A stretch of 64,000 bases of DNA, taken from Tyto alba (lineage: Eukaryota > Chordata > Aves > Strigiformes > Tytonidae). Below, in pieces: positions 1 to 12,200 of this stretch (position 1 is its first letter; each line of letters begins with the position of its first letter). Under the pieces are notes generated by a model, which was not told the DNA's origin, did not search any database, and saw only the letters and a list, made by a program, of their open reading frames with translations. The translations under genes and the position numbers were made by a program. The stretch lies in contig NW_024881301.1 in assembly GCF_018691265.1 (NCBI RefSeq), positions 12,460,752-12,524,751 of the forward strand. The letters are read 5' to 3'.

Positions 1-3000
1 AGTATGGTCCATATTTATGTTATCGGGGCTGTATTTCCCTCAGATTTTACATATAGACTGATGCTTCTCTAATCCTTCCTCCCACCCGCCCAAGAATTTT
101 GTCAACAACAGATTTTCAGAAGATAGAGCTCCATATACATGTCTGTATTCATATACCTAGATACCAAAGCTGTGACTGAAGTTGGATATTTCAGTAGTAA
201 CATTGTATTGGTGTTGCTATTATTTGATTACAAAGTATAATCACTGGACTTTTAAATAAACATATAGACATTTTTGCATCTTATTTTATATATTTATATG
301 TATATATTGCATCCTTGATCACAAACTAGGGGCAGTAAAACAAGCCTTTTGCCAGACACATACTTCTGATACTTTTTCTCTTTTCTTCCCGGGCTTAGCA
401 GACGTCTGGTTTAGGAGATTGCCTCTCTGCTTAGAAATCATAATAACTAAAAGCTTATAGATGAGATATTTTAAATTTATGTCTTTTCCAGCATTAAACC
501 ACTTTCTGCAATATCATGCTTCAGATATTCAGTTTCTTTCACGCTTCTTAAAACACCAATTATCTTTTTCAAACACTGATTTTTTTCATATGCTCAACAA
601 TTACAGGAATTGCAGTTACCAACTTTGTGAACAAATACTATTACAACAATATGAAGAACAGGTACCAATTTTGAATCCTTTTAATGTACTGGGTACAGCT
701 CCTGGGTTATATCTTTTCATATCTCAACTGTTAGTACTTTCCCACGTAACACCATATTTTCCTCATTTATCTACAGGCATTGCTACTTTAAATTTGGCTC
801 TTCCTGCTCTCAGGCCTCTTATGTCACTCTGGTGGAGTAAGGCTCTATCTAAAGGTAGACAATGTTTTCACATATTTTCAGGTCTTTTTATGTACCGTGA
901 TTGCTTTCGGTATTTTCAAGATGAAAGAGAATCAGGTGTTCTGGTATATTTTCCAGCCACTCTGTAATTTGCAATTGCTCACAATCAGAAATGGCATATT
1001 ACAAAAGAACTACTACCTATTAAAATATTTCTGGTGGGAATCCATTAGTGAAAATTTATGTTCCATTACTGAAATTTCCATTATTGAAATCAGTTATGTA
1101 GCTAACATTACTAAGTGTTGGATCAACATCCCTCTCCCTCTCTGCCTCGCAACTGGTTCACAAGTCATACCAGAGCTTCTGACCGCTGCTACCCCAGGGA
1201 AATAAAATAGGAGTATTTTTGGATATAGAGTCTCTGCTACAAAGCATAAACTGGCCTGTGAGGGGAAATTATCCATAAAGCTATAGGAATATAGTTATAC
1301 TGCTACAACTGAGACAGTGCGACAACTTCTGTAGGTAGTTTCTCTCAGTAATTGGAATGTCTCTTTTCAGTTTAAGATATGTCTCTTCAAAAGCACTTTA
1401 AGCCAAAATGAAAACAAACTTAAAATCACATAGAGGCTTACAAGGGGACTAAAATTAACATACTCTCAGTTATATAATTACACCGATAGAGATGATAAGC
1501 TTCCCCACAGAAAAACATCCTTGAATAAGCTCTTCAGCTCTGCATTAGAGGTTCTTTCTCCACCATTAATAAAAAAAGCATGTAAAACACAAACTCACTA
1601 TCATGTAAGCTATTCTATCTCATGGTACCCCACAGAATGAGATGGCTAGACAGTGGGTGTTGCACCTACATGTGTTATCACAACAATCCTGAATGCAGGC
1701 ATTGCAGAGGAACAGTTACACCCTAGGTCATTTATTGGGCATTTGTATTTCAGTTCTGACACTGAGACCCCGTTAGTGTTTGGGAAGCACAGTGCATCCA
1801 GGCTGCTGTGTTCTCCCTGTCTAGCACCAAAGGTTCCTTGACCTCAGTGCAATAGTGTGGAAAAGAGATTGTGAAACTATACCCTCCATCAGGTTTTTAA
1901 AAATGAACAACTTTTTATCTTGTGACCAGAGGTTAGCACAGGCTGTTCTATCGCTCTCAATAAATTTCCACTGCCTCTAAAGATTAACCAGCTTGGGGGC
2001 TTTTAATATATCATCATCACTACATTTGCCTTTGGTAAATTTACCTAAAATGTCTTTCAGAGGACTAAATTGCAGCATAGCAAGGAAGATGAGAAATTGC
2101 TATTCACAAACTACTGCCTTGAAAAGGTTATCTTATAAAAATGTGTGCTGACTTAGGCAGTATTCTTCATTGCCATTTTCGGGATGAAGATTTGGTTATA
2201 TTAAGATTCCTTACACATCCAGGAGTGTCCTAACACATATATAAATAAGAGGAATTGATGAGATCTGAAAATAAATCACTTAGCTTTGCTTGGAGATTTT
2301 TAGGAAATTCTAAGGGCTGTGAAGATAGAAAAAAATGCTTAAAATAATTCCATTTGTCTTAAGAAAAGTCAGTTTTCAGTGAGCAGTGGGATACACATCC
2401 AGTACTTCATCAGAGGCATCTTCCAAGGATAGTCAGGACACAGCACTGAAGAAAAGTGCCAGTTCTTGGTTGACAAACTCAAGGTATTTTGGAAAAATCA
2501 GGTACCCAACATCTACATAGAGAGCTTGGCCTGTCAATGACTGTTCTTCCTTGGACTAAGTGTGATAAAGGATTATGGTATCAGGGAACCAGAGTTTCAT
2601 GAACCTGGCAAATAAAAGCAGCTCTGGAGCTCAGTACACAACCTCCGACATGCATCCATTTGCTTACCTACCAAACAGAAGGAGGAAAAGCAAGCTGAGA
2701 AGACCTAAAGTTGAGGTCCTCACTTGGACAAAAAAAAACTTTACAGTTTTTTGACAACACTTCAGTTATCAAAACATGAAAACCGTGTAGAAAAGAACAT
2801 TTATAAATTATTAAGTGGTATGAAGTCTTACAGATGCATTCAGATGTTATGGGAGTCACTGACATGTTACAATCATAAAGAAAACATCTAGGAGTTCTGT
2901 CAGTATGGGACTTAAAAATGATGGCAATATGTTCCTATTATTTAGCTTGCTTCAAAATTTTATTACGTGGAGTTGCACATCCCTAGGATTTGACATGCAA

Positions 3001-5190
3001 ATTGGTGCCTCTTAATTCTTCCTCTCATATGAACCAAAGCATTAACTGGGCCACATTTTCAGTAAGTGGAGCTCCATATGCGTACATCTGTGCTTACATG
3101 TGCAAATCCCAAAGCTGGGCTTGCAGCTGAATGTTTTGATATCTGTTATTTGCATGAAAAATGTTGTCCTTAAGGGTAAAAACATAAGTATGTTTTGTAT
3201 CAAATTATAGGTCTCTGTTTCCTGGAAAGATTTGAGCATGTGAATTAGTATAAATATGAATAGTGTATCTACTGATATGTTATCTCTTTTTGGGCTCAGT
3301 CAAATGGGACAAATTGGCTTCATATTTGGGAAACTACTTATCATTTTGATGGTAAGGCACCCAAACATCATATGTTGGCTCAAAAGATTGCAGAGTCATT
3401 GTACTCCCTGAATCACCAAAGATGTGTTGGAATGTTAACAGTCAGAATTTGTTGTAGGGACCCTCCAGCTAAAGTGGAATTGTCTCATAAAATCTCAGAC
3501 AGCCATTTTGTCAGAAAAGCAGTGTAAAGAAATGCACTTTTCTCAAAGAACTGCTGTAAATTATTTTCCTGGTCACAAAGAGGCAAGAAGAAAAGAATAT
3601 GCTTTGTAAATAGGCATATATTTGAAGCACAGCAATTCCTTAAGCAGATGAGTTTATATACTAGTTTACACTTTGCTCAGAGTTCTTCCTGAGCATAAAA
3701 TCTCTTGCCAGAGCTCTGCAGGGTCAGAGAAATGTGTACACATTTTTCTTTAAAGTTATGAAGTTTGGTCATAATAGTTAGTGATATTCTTAGCTCTTTC
3801 CTAGGGCAATAATTTTCCAGATCTTCAGTTATAGTTAGTTCCTTTGCATGATATTTCAGCTGTTCTGGATTGTAGAATAAGTTATCTCATCCCATCAGCT
3901 ATAGGAAAAGCAAAAGGAGGTTAATTTCCCTGGCTAAATGTAATCTATGTGAATAGCCCTTAATTTTTACAGTATTTTTTTTCTAATGTTTTTCATGAAA
4001 GGAACCATCAAAATAATTCAAATTATTCTGCCAAAGAAGGGAGCTACAGGATCAGGTGAAGAGTACAAGGTGCCTGCTCCATTTTGTCTTGCATATTGTC
4101 ATCAGAGGATAATCCTATAAAGAAAGGTTCTCCAGGATGAATTTCAGATTTGTGAAGGACAACATTATCTCCCTAGTCTCCACTCTCCTTCTATCTTATA
4201 TTCTGTAGCTTGGAAATACTCTATGTTGTCTACTGCAACTATGTGTTCCCACCTTTTACCAGTCTTTCCTAAACGCAGAGGAACAGACAGCCTTAATCCG
4301 CTGAAAGGGGGTTTTCTCAGAGCACCCCTCCGAGTAGGAGAGAGCATAACGTTTGTTGATTGGGTGGTAAAATAAGGTCTCCCTTCTGACATTCAAAATG
4401 ATTTGGGAATTTGGGACTCAAGTGCCTGCTTCAGAACACCAGCATTGTTCACATGTTTTTGTTTTGATAAGTGTCATGCTTCACAGATACATTCTTGAGA
4501 GGGAAAAGACCCAACCCCCCCACAGCGCAAAAGCATGATTCTTTTGGCTATTAAGTATTGTGATCTAGAGCATGGCACTGTTAAGAAAAAAAAAGGTCAT
4601 TCAGTGCTTTCTTCCTAATGTCCAGCTTACATTCATTCTAGTATTTAATTTAGTAGCTATCTAATGAAAATATAGATGCATATAATAAATGGCATATGAC
4701 ACAACAGAATTATCTACCTCACCATGTTTTATTTATTAAGAATATACAGACAATAAGATCACTTATACATGTCTGGAGACTTTGTGCTACACTGGTTAAA
4801 ATGGAAACACTTTATTATGAATAGTTTAAAATGCGTATATTCAATGCCACAATGAAACCAAAAGCAGAAATCACTGAAGAAAATAATCGATGAATGCAAA
4901 AAGAATTGTTACATGGTACCAGCTGCTGGACACCCTCTTCAATATATTTCAGATTAAGGTAAGTAATCCTCGGCTGTTTAACTAGAACATTTACAAATTT
5001 ATAGAAACTGAATTTTCTTCCTACAGTGTATATAGCACATACATAATAGAACAGCATGAAACAGATCATGACATTTAGCATGATGGGTGTAATTCACACA
5101 CTTACTGTGAGCAAAGTAGTCTTCTCAAATTCATGTTGACAAACCCTTTGACTAGCACTTCATGCTGCCATTTGCTTCCTAAAATTTTGC
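1..5190. other. Intergenic DNA, no gene recognised
   Basis: AT-rich sequence with scattered short ORFs. The longest is 461-967 (+, 168 codons). None shows a recognisable domain, splice pattern or homology to a family I know. I see no CR1-like or LTR-like similarity here. In human the nearest gene upstream of NDUFV2 is MTCL1, but nothing here looks like an MTCL1 exon. Confidence 0.6.
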
Positions 5191-5209
5191 ATGCTCATAC
5201 AGCAAACCT

Positions 5210-5850
5210 GGCAGTTCCCGCCACCTGATTGCCAACCCCATGGAAAACGCGACTATCCGAGTACCACCGAACTCGGCTCTGCCAACCCAGTGTGTTTTGA
5301 CTCCATAGGTATTTATAGAGGGCTGGCTCTTTCTCTACAGCTCTGAAGTGCAAAGACTCACATTTGCTTAGAAAACAGCGAGAGTTGGAGAAGTTGTTAC
5401 TCCACAGCCAAATCAAAGCGGCGCTCGCCCCCGGCCCTGGTGCAATAGCTCCGGCTGGACCAGCGCGGAACGGGGGGGGGGGGGGGGTTCGCCTGCGGCA
5501 CCGCCTCGGATCTTGCCTGGTTCTGCCCCTCGGCCGCGAACCCGACCCCCGCAATGGACACAAACCTCCACCGGGTGGCACTAAATCACAAGGCTGCGCC
5601 GCGGCGTGCCCACGCGTGTCCTGCGCCCGCGACCCGAAACGTGGCAGGGTGCTAGGGGAAGAGTCGCCCGTGTTCCTCGGAATATTCTCAATTTTAGCTG
5701 GATGTTTTCTATCAAGTCGGCCTTTGAAATTCGCGAGCGCGGGACTGTACTTCTTGTGTTGCAAGGCGAAAGAATCGCAGGATGGAGGCAGAGGCCGTGA
5801 CAAAACAAGATATTGCCTCGAACAGAAATTAGCACTTTGCTCAGTGACTG
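5210..5850. promoter_or_regulatory. Orphan CpG island
   Basis: A GC-rich, CpG-dense block inside AT-rich flanks, densest from about 5400 to 5770. It contains a 16-base G run at 5472-5487 and a TATA-like TATTTATAG at 5310-5318 on the + strand. Long ORFs on both strands (5195-5803 minus, 5364-5867 plus) are probably GC-driven shadows. CpG islands usually mark promoters, but I find no recognisable exon in the next 13 kb. It could drive a lncRNA, be an alternative promoter of an upstream gene, or be an enhancer. Confidence 0.6.
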
Positions 5851-8800
5851 TCCATCTCTTCTATTAAAGCCTGCCCTTGACTGCGTCCTTTTGTTGCAGG
5901 GTAACAAGTCAGACTAAATCAATCTGCCAAATCTTCACAAAGAAGCTCTAATGCAATTGTTGATTAAACTGTGTTTTAAATACAGTGTTCACCATAAACA
6001 AACAAAGGCAAGGCTTGCAAGAAGAGGTAATACCCATTCGCAGATAATAGTGCGTTCTTACAAATACCAACCTTCCAAGCATATGTGTGTTCTTCAGGAC
6101 TTGAACCTAATCTTTTAACAAGCACTAACCGTAAAGCTTTAAAAAGTTTCCCTGTTGTGTTGTTTGAAGTGAACTGAACATCTGAAAAAAAAAATCCTCA
6201 TTGGGACTCAGTGTTTATGATTTTGCCTGCTGAAACATGGCATCAGCACAGGCCTCTGTTTTGCACTTGTATGTTAAAAAACATAATATACAAACATGGA
6301 AATGGCTGCAGGAGGTCACACTGAAGATCCATGCAGCCCAGCAGTGGCCAATAGTAGAGCATGGGGCACATTGTAATAGGGCAAACCAATACTGATAGTG
6401 AATTAGTCTAGCTCCTAACAGCCTGAAGCTCAGGCACTTGCCAGCCCAGAGGTGGTATTTGTACTTAATAGCCTTTAGTGGCTTTTGAGGTGTTTTTTTT
6501 TTTTTAAAAAATGCATTTGTCTTATTTCCATTTTCTCATCATGCATATGGTTTGGCATTTATCACTTGGCACGGCAGTATGTTCCACATTTAAGTAAGCA
6601 TAGCTGAAAAAGATATCTTTGTTTGTCTGTTTTGAACTGAAAGAGTATTGCTGGATTCAAGTATGGTACTGCAGCATTACACACAAGGGGAGAAGTCTTA
6701 CACTTCTAAATCCACCAGGAGGTCTGCCTAACCAAACAGACTTACATATGCTACTTGCACCATATATAATAAAAGGAGCTGAAATTATTATTATATCTTC
6801 TCTGAAGTCAGCTGATTACAGCAGCTACCAGGCCCAGCTATAAAGGCTAAGGCCTTTAGAACCAAACTAGCAAAATGTTTATCCAGGCATAAAGTTGCTG
6901 TGAGGATAAAGCTTGTTATCTCAGGCCTTTCCAGACTGAGGGATAAGTGTTACATTCATAATGACATATGGGAAGTACGGTGATACAAAGTGCCGAGATG
7001 AGATTCTGTGTTGTGCTTGAATCATCTTACAAGATGTTTAGATGTTAAGGTAGTTTTACACCTACCCAGTTCTGAGAGTGTCTGTAACTGAGGAGCTCTA
7101 CCTGTAACTTACACTGTTTAAATCTCTCTGGGGCACTCAGGGGGTCACAACACTGCCTTGTATCATCCCCTTCTGCTGAAACCTTTTCTATTACATGAAA
7201 TACATGTCGTATATTTAAAGACAGCTCAAAGTTAGGTCTCTTGAAACCAGCTGTAGATTAAATCCATCAAGAAGCTCTGTGGTTCCTCCTTTCAACAGGT
7301 TGGATCTTAGTGCATTGCTTACTCTACGAGTCAGACCACGGTAATTATGGGGACACCTGCTGTCCTAAAAGGATGGAGAAAAGAACTTTTTCTTGGACAA
7401 CAGTCTAAAGAGTCATGGTTGGAAGATTTCATACAAAAATTACAATTAAAATCTCAAGATAAAGAACTGAATGTTTCTTACGTTTATTCATAAGTGGCAT
7501 TTTTCACAAGCGAAAAATGGGCCTTGACATTTTCCAGTGCTAAGGTCAGCCAGAAAGCTAGGTGCAGGCCTAGAGTTTAAAAGCATTTCCTAATTTTGAA
7601 TAGATCTGTAAACAAAACTAACTGGACCAAATTCCTTCTAGCCAAACCTAAATGCAGCCTGTTAAATTATGTCAACAGGAAAAAATTTGACCTATCTTGT
7701 TTGTAAAATGTTGCGCAAATATAACAAATAAATTGAGTAAACAGTTCCAGAAAGAGTGCATCATCATCATTCAAAATATGTTCTAGTAAACATAAGGGCA
7801 GATAGTGAGCTAAAGACTTGCATCATGGAATAAAGCTAAATAAGGATCCAAATCTGCTCTAACACATTTAGCCTTGATGCTCTTATTTCTTTCTCTAGTT
7901 TATTTAGGACAGAATCAAAATCTACTTGTCAATCATTCAGGACCAAATTCACCTCTGGTATAGTTCAGCTGGATCTATGACAAAGACTCAATCAGTATTT
8001 TGATTGCCAGAGGATGGCAGACAGTGAGCATGGGTAAGGTGTGGGATACAGTTCTATCTACATACAATGAACATCCAAAAGCAGTGAGAATACTTAGTGT
8101 TCAATGCGTGGATTGAAAGCTCTCCAGTATATACCTGCACAGGAAACCTGGTCCATCAGATTCACAGCTATCCTGTTCCTGTCCTCAGCTTCTGAGTGGT
8201 ATTATTCCTCCTGGCAGGAGTTTCTTTTCAAGACCTGCAAGGCTTTATGAACTGGTGTGGGTAGCAGAAACTGCTTTTTGCTGTTACAGCTGGGACCTGG
8301 GGACCTCCATAATGGGACAGTTCTGAGAGGATGAGCCACCCAGTAATTTAAGCAGGCATCTATTTACATTTGGCTTTTAGGCAATCCAACTGTTAACAAC
8401 CAAAAATTAAGCATTAATTAATCATACAGACCTAAACATGAAGCCTTAGGTCTATGATACTGCATTGTGGTTTCTGATGGCTACATCATTTGGCAATTCT
8501 TAGCCTCTCAGGCTGTGGTGGCTGAGTTTGAAAGCTCTCTGGCAGGGGAAGCCACAACCAAAGGGGGCATATTCTCCCCCAAGCTCCAGTCTGTATCACG
8601 TATGCTTGTGTATAGCTTTCCCATGGGTTAAGACCAGTCTGGCCCAAAGGTTTACTTCTTCTTTCCCTAGGTCAGAACAAGTTAGTCTGGCTTGCTAGAC
8701 AGATTTTAGACTCTTCTGCACGCTGGTTCAGTCCAGCCTCTTTGGGTGGGTGTTACCTGTCTGCAGACTGCATGCTGGCCATCTGATTCCTTCAAGTTTT

Positions 8801-8898
8801 TGCAGGCTGGGTACAGTTATCTTAGCTTTACTATTTTTGTGCAACTATGCCAACAAACAGATATTACATAATACGCTTCCTACCCTAAATCAAACAGT

Positions 8899-8994
8899 CT
8901 TGTGGCATGTCTGGGTGCAAGGCAAACAGGATGCCTCATGCTTCTGCTTTAACTCAAGCAGGCTTGTAGCATATCTGGGTACAATGCAAACAAA
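8899..8994. repeat. Diverged tandem duplication, period 64 bp
   Basis: The segment 8899-8930 recurs at 8963-8994 with 27 of 32 positions matching by eye. Both units start CTTGT-GCAT and share CTGGGT-CAA-GCAAACA. The offset is 64 bases. A third, weaker CTGGGTACAG occurs near 8808 and another near 9088, suggesting an old, decayed short tandem array or a fragment of an unidentified repeat. Confidence 0.5.
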
Positions 8995-9260
8995 ATATAT
9001 TTCACAAATAGGTCTTCTCACTGCAAAACTATCTCTGCTGACTCTTGCTTCCTGCCATTCTGGAGGCAAAGTAGCTGATCCTGCAACTGGGTACAGAATG
9101 ATTTTCCTTCTTTTGTCAAACCACCTTTTACTCAGCATGGAGTTAGAATAACTGACTCACCTGAGAACAGCCCCGACTCCTGCTCTACATGGGCCATTGA
9201 AAGCTGCCTTCTCACCATCATGTAGAAGCAAAAGATAAATGTGTATTTAAATATTAGTTG

Positions 9261-9281
9261 TTTTTTTTTTTTTTTTTTTTT
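9261..9281. repeat. Poly-T run (21 T)
   Basis: Uninterrupted T homopolymer in intergenic DNA. I see no A-tailed retrocopy adjoining it on the complementary strand. Confidence 0.9.
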
Positions 9282-12200
9282 AAGGGAATGGATTGATCAT
9301 GTGCTTAAATGTAAGATTATAATTGTATGCTTCTCTGATTTATAGCTTGGTAGCAGTAATGACTACTTGTTTAATGAGAGCTGGATATAAATACTAGACA
9401 GAATTTATAATCTCTTGTTCTTCAACTGTGAACCACAGCAGATGGTTTCAGTCTATGTAGATTAAGAGCAAAATAACACATTTTGTATTTCCAGAATAAA
9501 TAGGAATAACTTAACACCAGTTACAGTTAGATCCTGAAAAATAGGAAAGACGGCATGCTAAGCACTGAACATCTACTGATTTGAGCAGATTTTGAGATTA
9601 TAACTATTATATTTGTCAGTTTAGAATCATCCACACCACAAATGGATGAGAAACTGTGAGAGAGAAGAATGAATCTGAAGCAGTACTGGAATGAGGTTCT
9701 CCTTTCCTTTACACTACTCTTCCACTTAAGCCTTTACAGTAATTTTCAATACAGCTCTTTTTCTGCAGGGCCCCATGTCAGAACTAGTTTTGTCACTGGA
9801 ACAGTTCCTCTGAGTAAAGCTCCTCTTACATCATATCCTTGTCTCCAAGAGGTTAAATCAAAGTATTAAGCAGGAGAGGACAGAAGTACTTATGGGACAG
9901 ATGAGGAAGCTCAAGGAAGTGGCACAACAGTATTCATCAGTGTGACCGGTATCAGTTCCAGGAGTCTTAAGTGTTGTCATGGTTTTTTTAGATATCAGAG
10001 CAGAGAAGAACTGTAATGAGGAATCGAAAGGTTATTTTAGATATCCATGCATATAGGAACTTTCTCCCTAGCACAGTGGGCAGTACAGGGAAAGGATGAA
10101 ACAAGTGGGCAATGCAGACTGACGTCACAGTGTGACAGGAGATTTTCTACACAACCACCAGCTTGACGGCACCAGACCTGCACATGGGACTGCCCAGGAG
10201 CTCCCACATGTTTGGTTTTGGTGCACAGCTCACCGTGCTGCAGCCCAGATGGCTGAATTCATGCCAGACATGAGGTGGCAACTGCAAGCCAGGCAATCTC
10301 TTGTCTCTCTGTATGAAGACAACATCCAGGATGGAGAGAGCGTTTTTTTGTACGACAGCACCTGCAGTGGAAACAGGCACTTCTGTTGATGAGTTGGTGC
10401 CAATGTATGTCCTTGTTTACCTTTGAGGAATGACAGTTACCAGTGTAGTGCAGATCAGACCATGGATTTTGTCAGGCAGGGTCTACGCTGCAAGATGATA
10501 CCTGGTGTCTTTGTTGGTCCCAGAGCTCCTCTTGTCACCCAGCCTCTGACACAGAAATAGCTGTTGTACAGCCAAATCAAAATAATTATGGAGACTGAAT
10601 AGAAGAAATAAAAATGTTACTAATGCAGCTTTACAGGGAGGGGGGAGGCCTTGTATGTTAAAACAAGACTTTGGAAAATAAAGGAAAGTCAGAACTTTAT
10701 TTTGTGGCCAAATTTGGGCAAGCAGTATTTGCAGCACTATTGTGAATGGTTGTGAATGGGGAAAGATTGAAATCACTAGGACATTTACTCAGGAGAGATA
10801 AAAGTATTTGACGGTTGCTGAAATAAATAATAGACTCAGGTGTCAGCAAAGCACTGGAGCAGAAGCTGCGTTAAAGTGGGTTTTTTATGAAAACCCAGAT
10901 AGCAATTGTAAACTATTTGTTAAATATGCCAAGAGATGAAAAGAGAAAGGATAATGAAGCAATAAATAGGATAGGCAGGTGAGTTCAAGGGCACTATTTT
11001 GATTAAGATGGGAGAGGTTAAATCATGCCTGGAACTGTGAAGGAGATAAACCAAAGAAGAGTGAGGAGAAGAGTGAAGATGATTAAAGATAGTGTGATGT
11101 GTGGGCAACAGAAACTAAAAGAGAGGATGAGATTATGTCCTTAGGAACACGGTCAGAAGAGGAAAACAAATGAGAAATTTGAAACCTCAGCGTCTGTCGT
11201 GGCAGGAATAGCAAGTTGCAGGCTGTTAAGGGCATATATGTTTTGGGGTCCTGGTACATGGCTCCTCTGTCTCCTGTTGCAGTGTGGTGATCATGAATCA
11301 TTTTGTCAGCTTTGGTGGTGAAAGGCTGGCCCAGCCTCAGGTGCAGTCATGCTGTTGTCACCCAGGCTTGGTGCTGGGTTGTGGAAAGGCTCAATTGTGC
11401 AGGGCTACACCCGTGGGAGGCTCTCGTGCTGTAAGCAAGACCTGTGCACCAGGACACTCCTGCCAACTCAGCAGCAGTTTGTTTCACCACAGGTATCAAA
11501 GTGTGGAACAGCTGGATTCTAATAATCCACAAAGATATCAAATCAACCTGTCTGTTCCAAACAGACTTAATTACTCTCAAAGCTTTGGATATAAGACAAA
11601 TGTAATTCCTGTGCTTGTAATTATTATCCATAGAGCTGTGGAGGTAGCTCTGACTAGGTCTACATGTTTTGATTTACATTAGGTAAAACAGACTCCTTCC
11701 CTGGGGACCCACTTTGATGCAAGGGAAAGGCTGATATGATCTGGTGATAGAGAGAGCTATGCCAATAGAAGCATTAAGTCCTAGAAGGACCATCCAAGGT
11801 GAACAGACCAAAGATTAAAGGACAAATAAAAACCAGCTTCTGGTCATCCAGGTGGGGGAAATAATAATAATAATTAAAAAAAAAAAAGTTACTGAAATAC
11901 AGCATAACTGTTGTAATAAACAGGATAATAGACAAGGATGGCAGAAATTTATTTATGCCCCAGGATACCTGACAGGGTGAGAAGCATTTGTTTTCAGACA
12001 AGACACTAATACATTAGAAAGTCAGTGCCCTAAAAGTCTTACTAGGCAAAGTAAAAATATCCCTTCAAACTGCATAAAAATAACTGCATCATAATAATTT
12101 GACCAGAAGTCAAATTCATTCCTGGTAGAATTTTGTTGCCTCTAGGGAAGAAATTAAGATGTTGCCTCCTTTCATGTACACATTCATTTTGTTGTGGTTT

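Noticed and set aside
5195..5867. Overlapping ORFs of 202 and 167 codons in the orphan CpG island
   Set aside because: Same GC effect; one crosses the G homopolymer. No domain or splice support.
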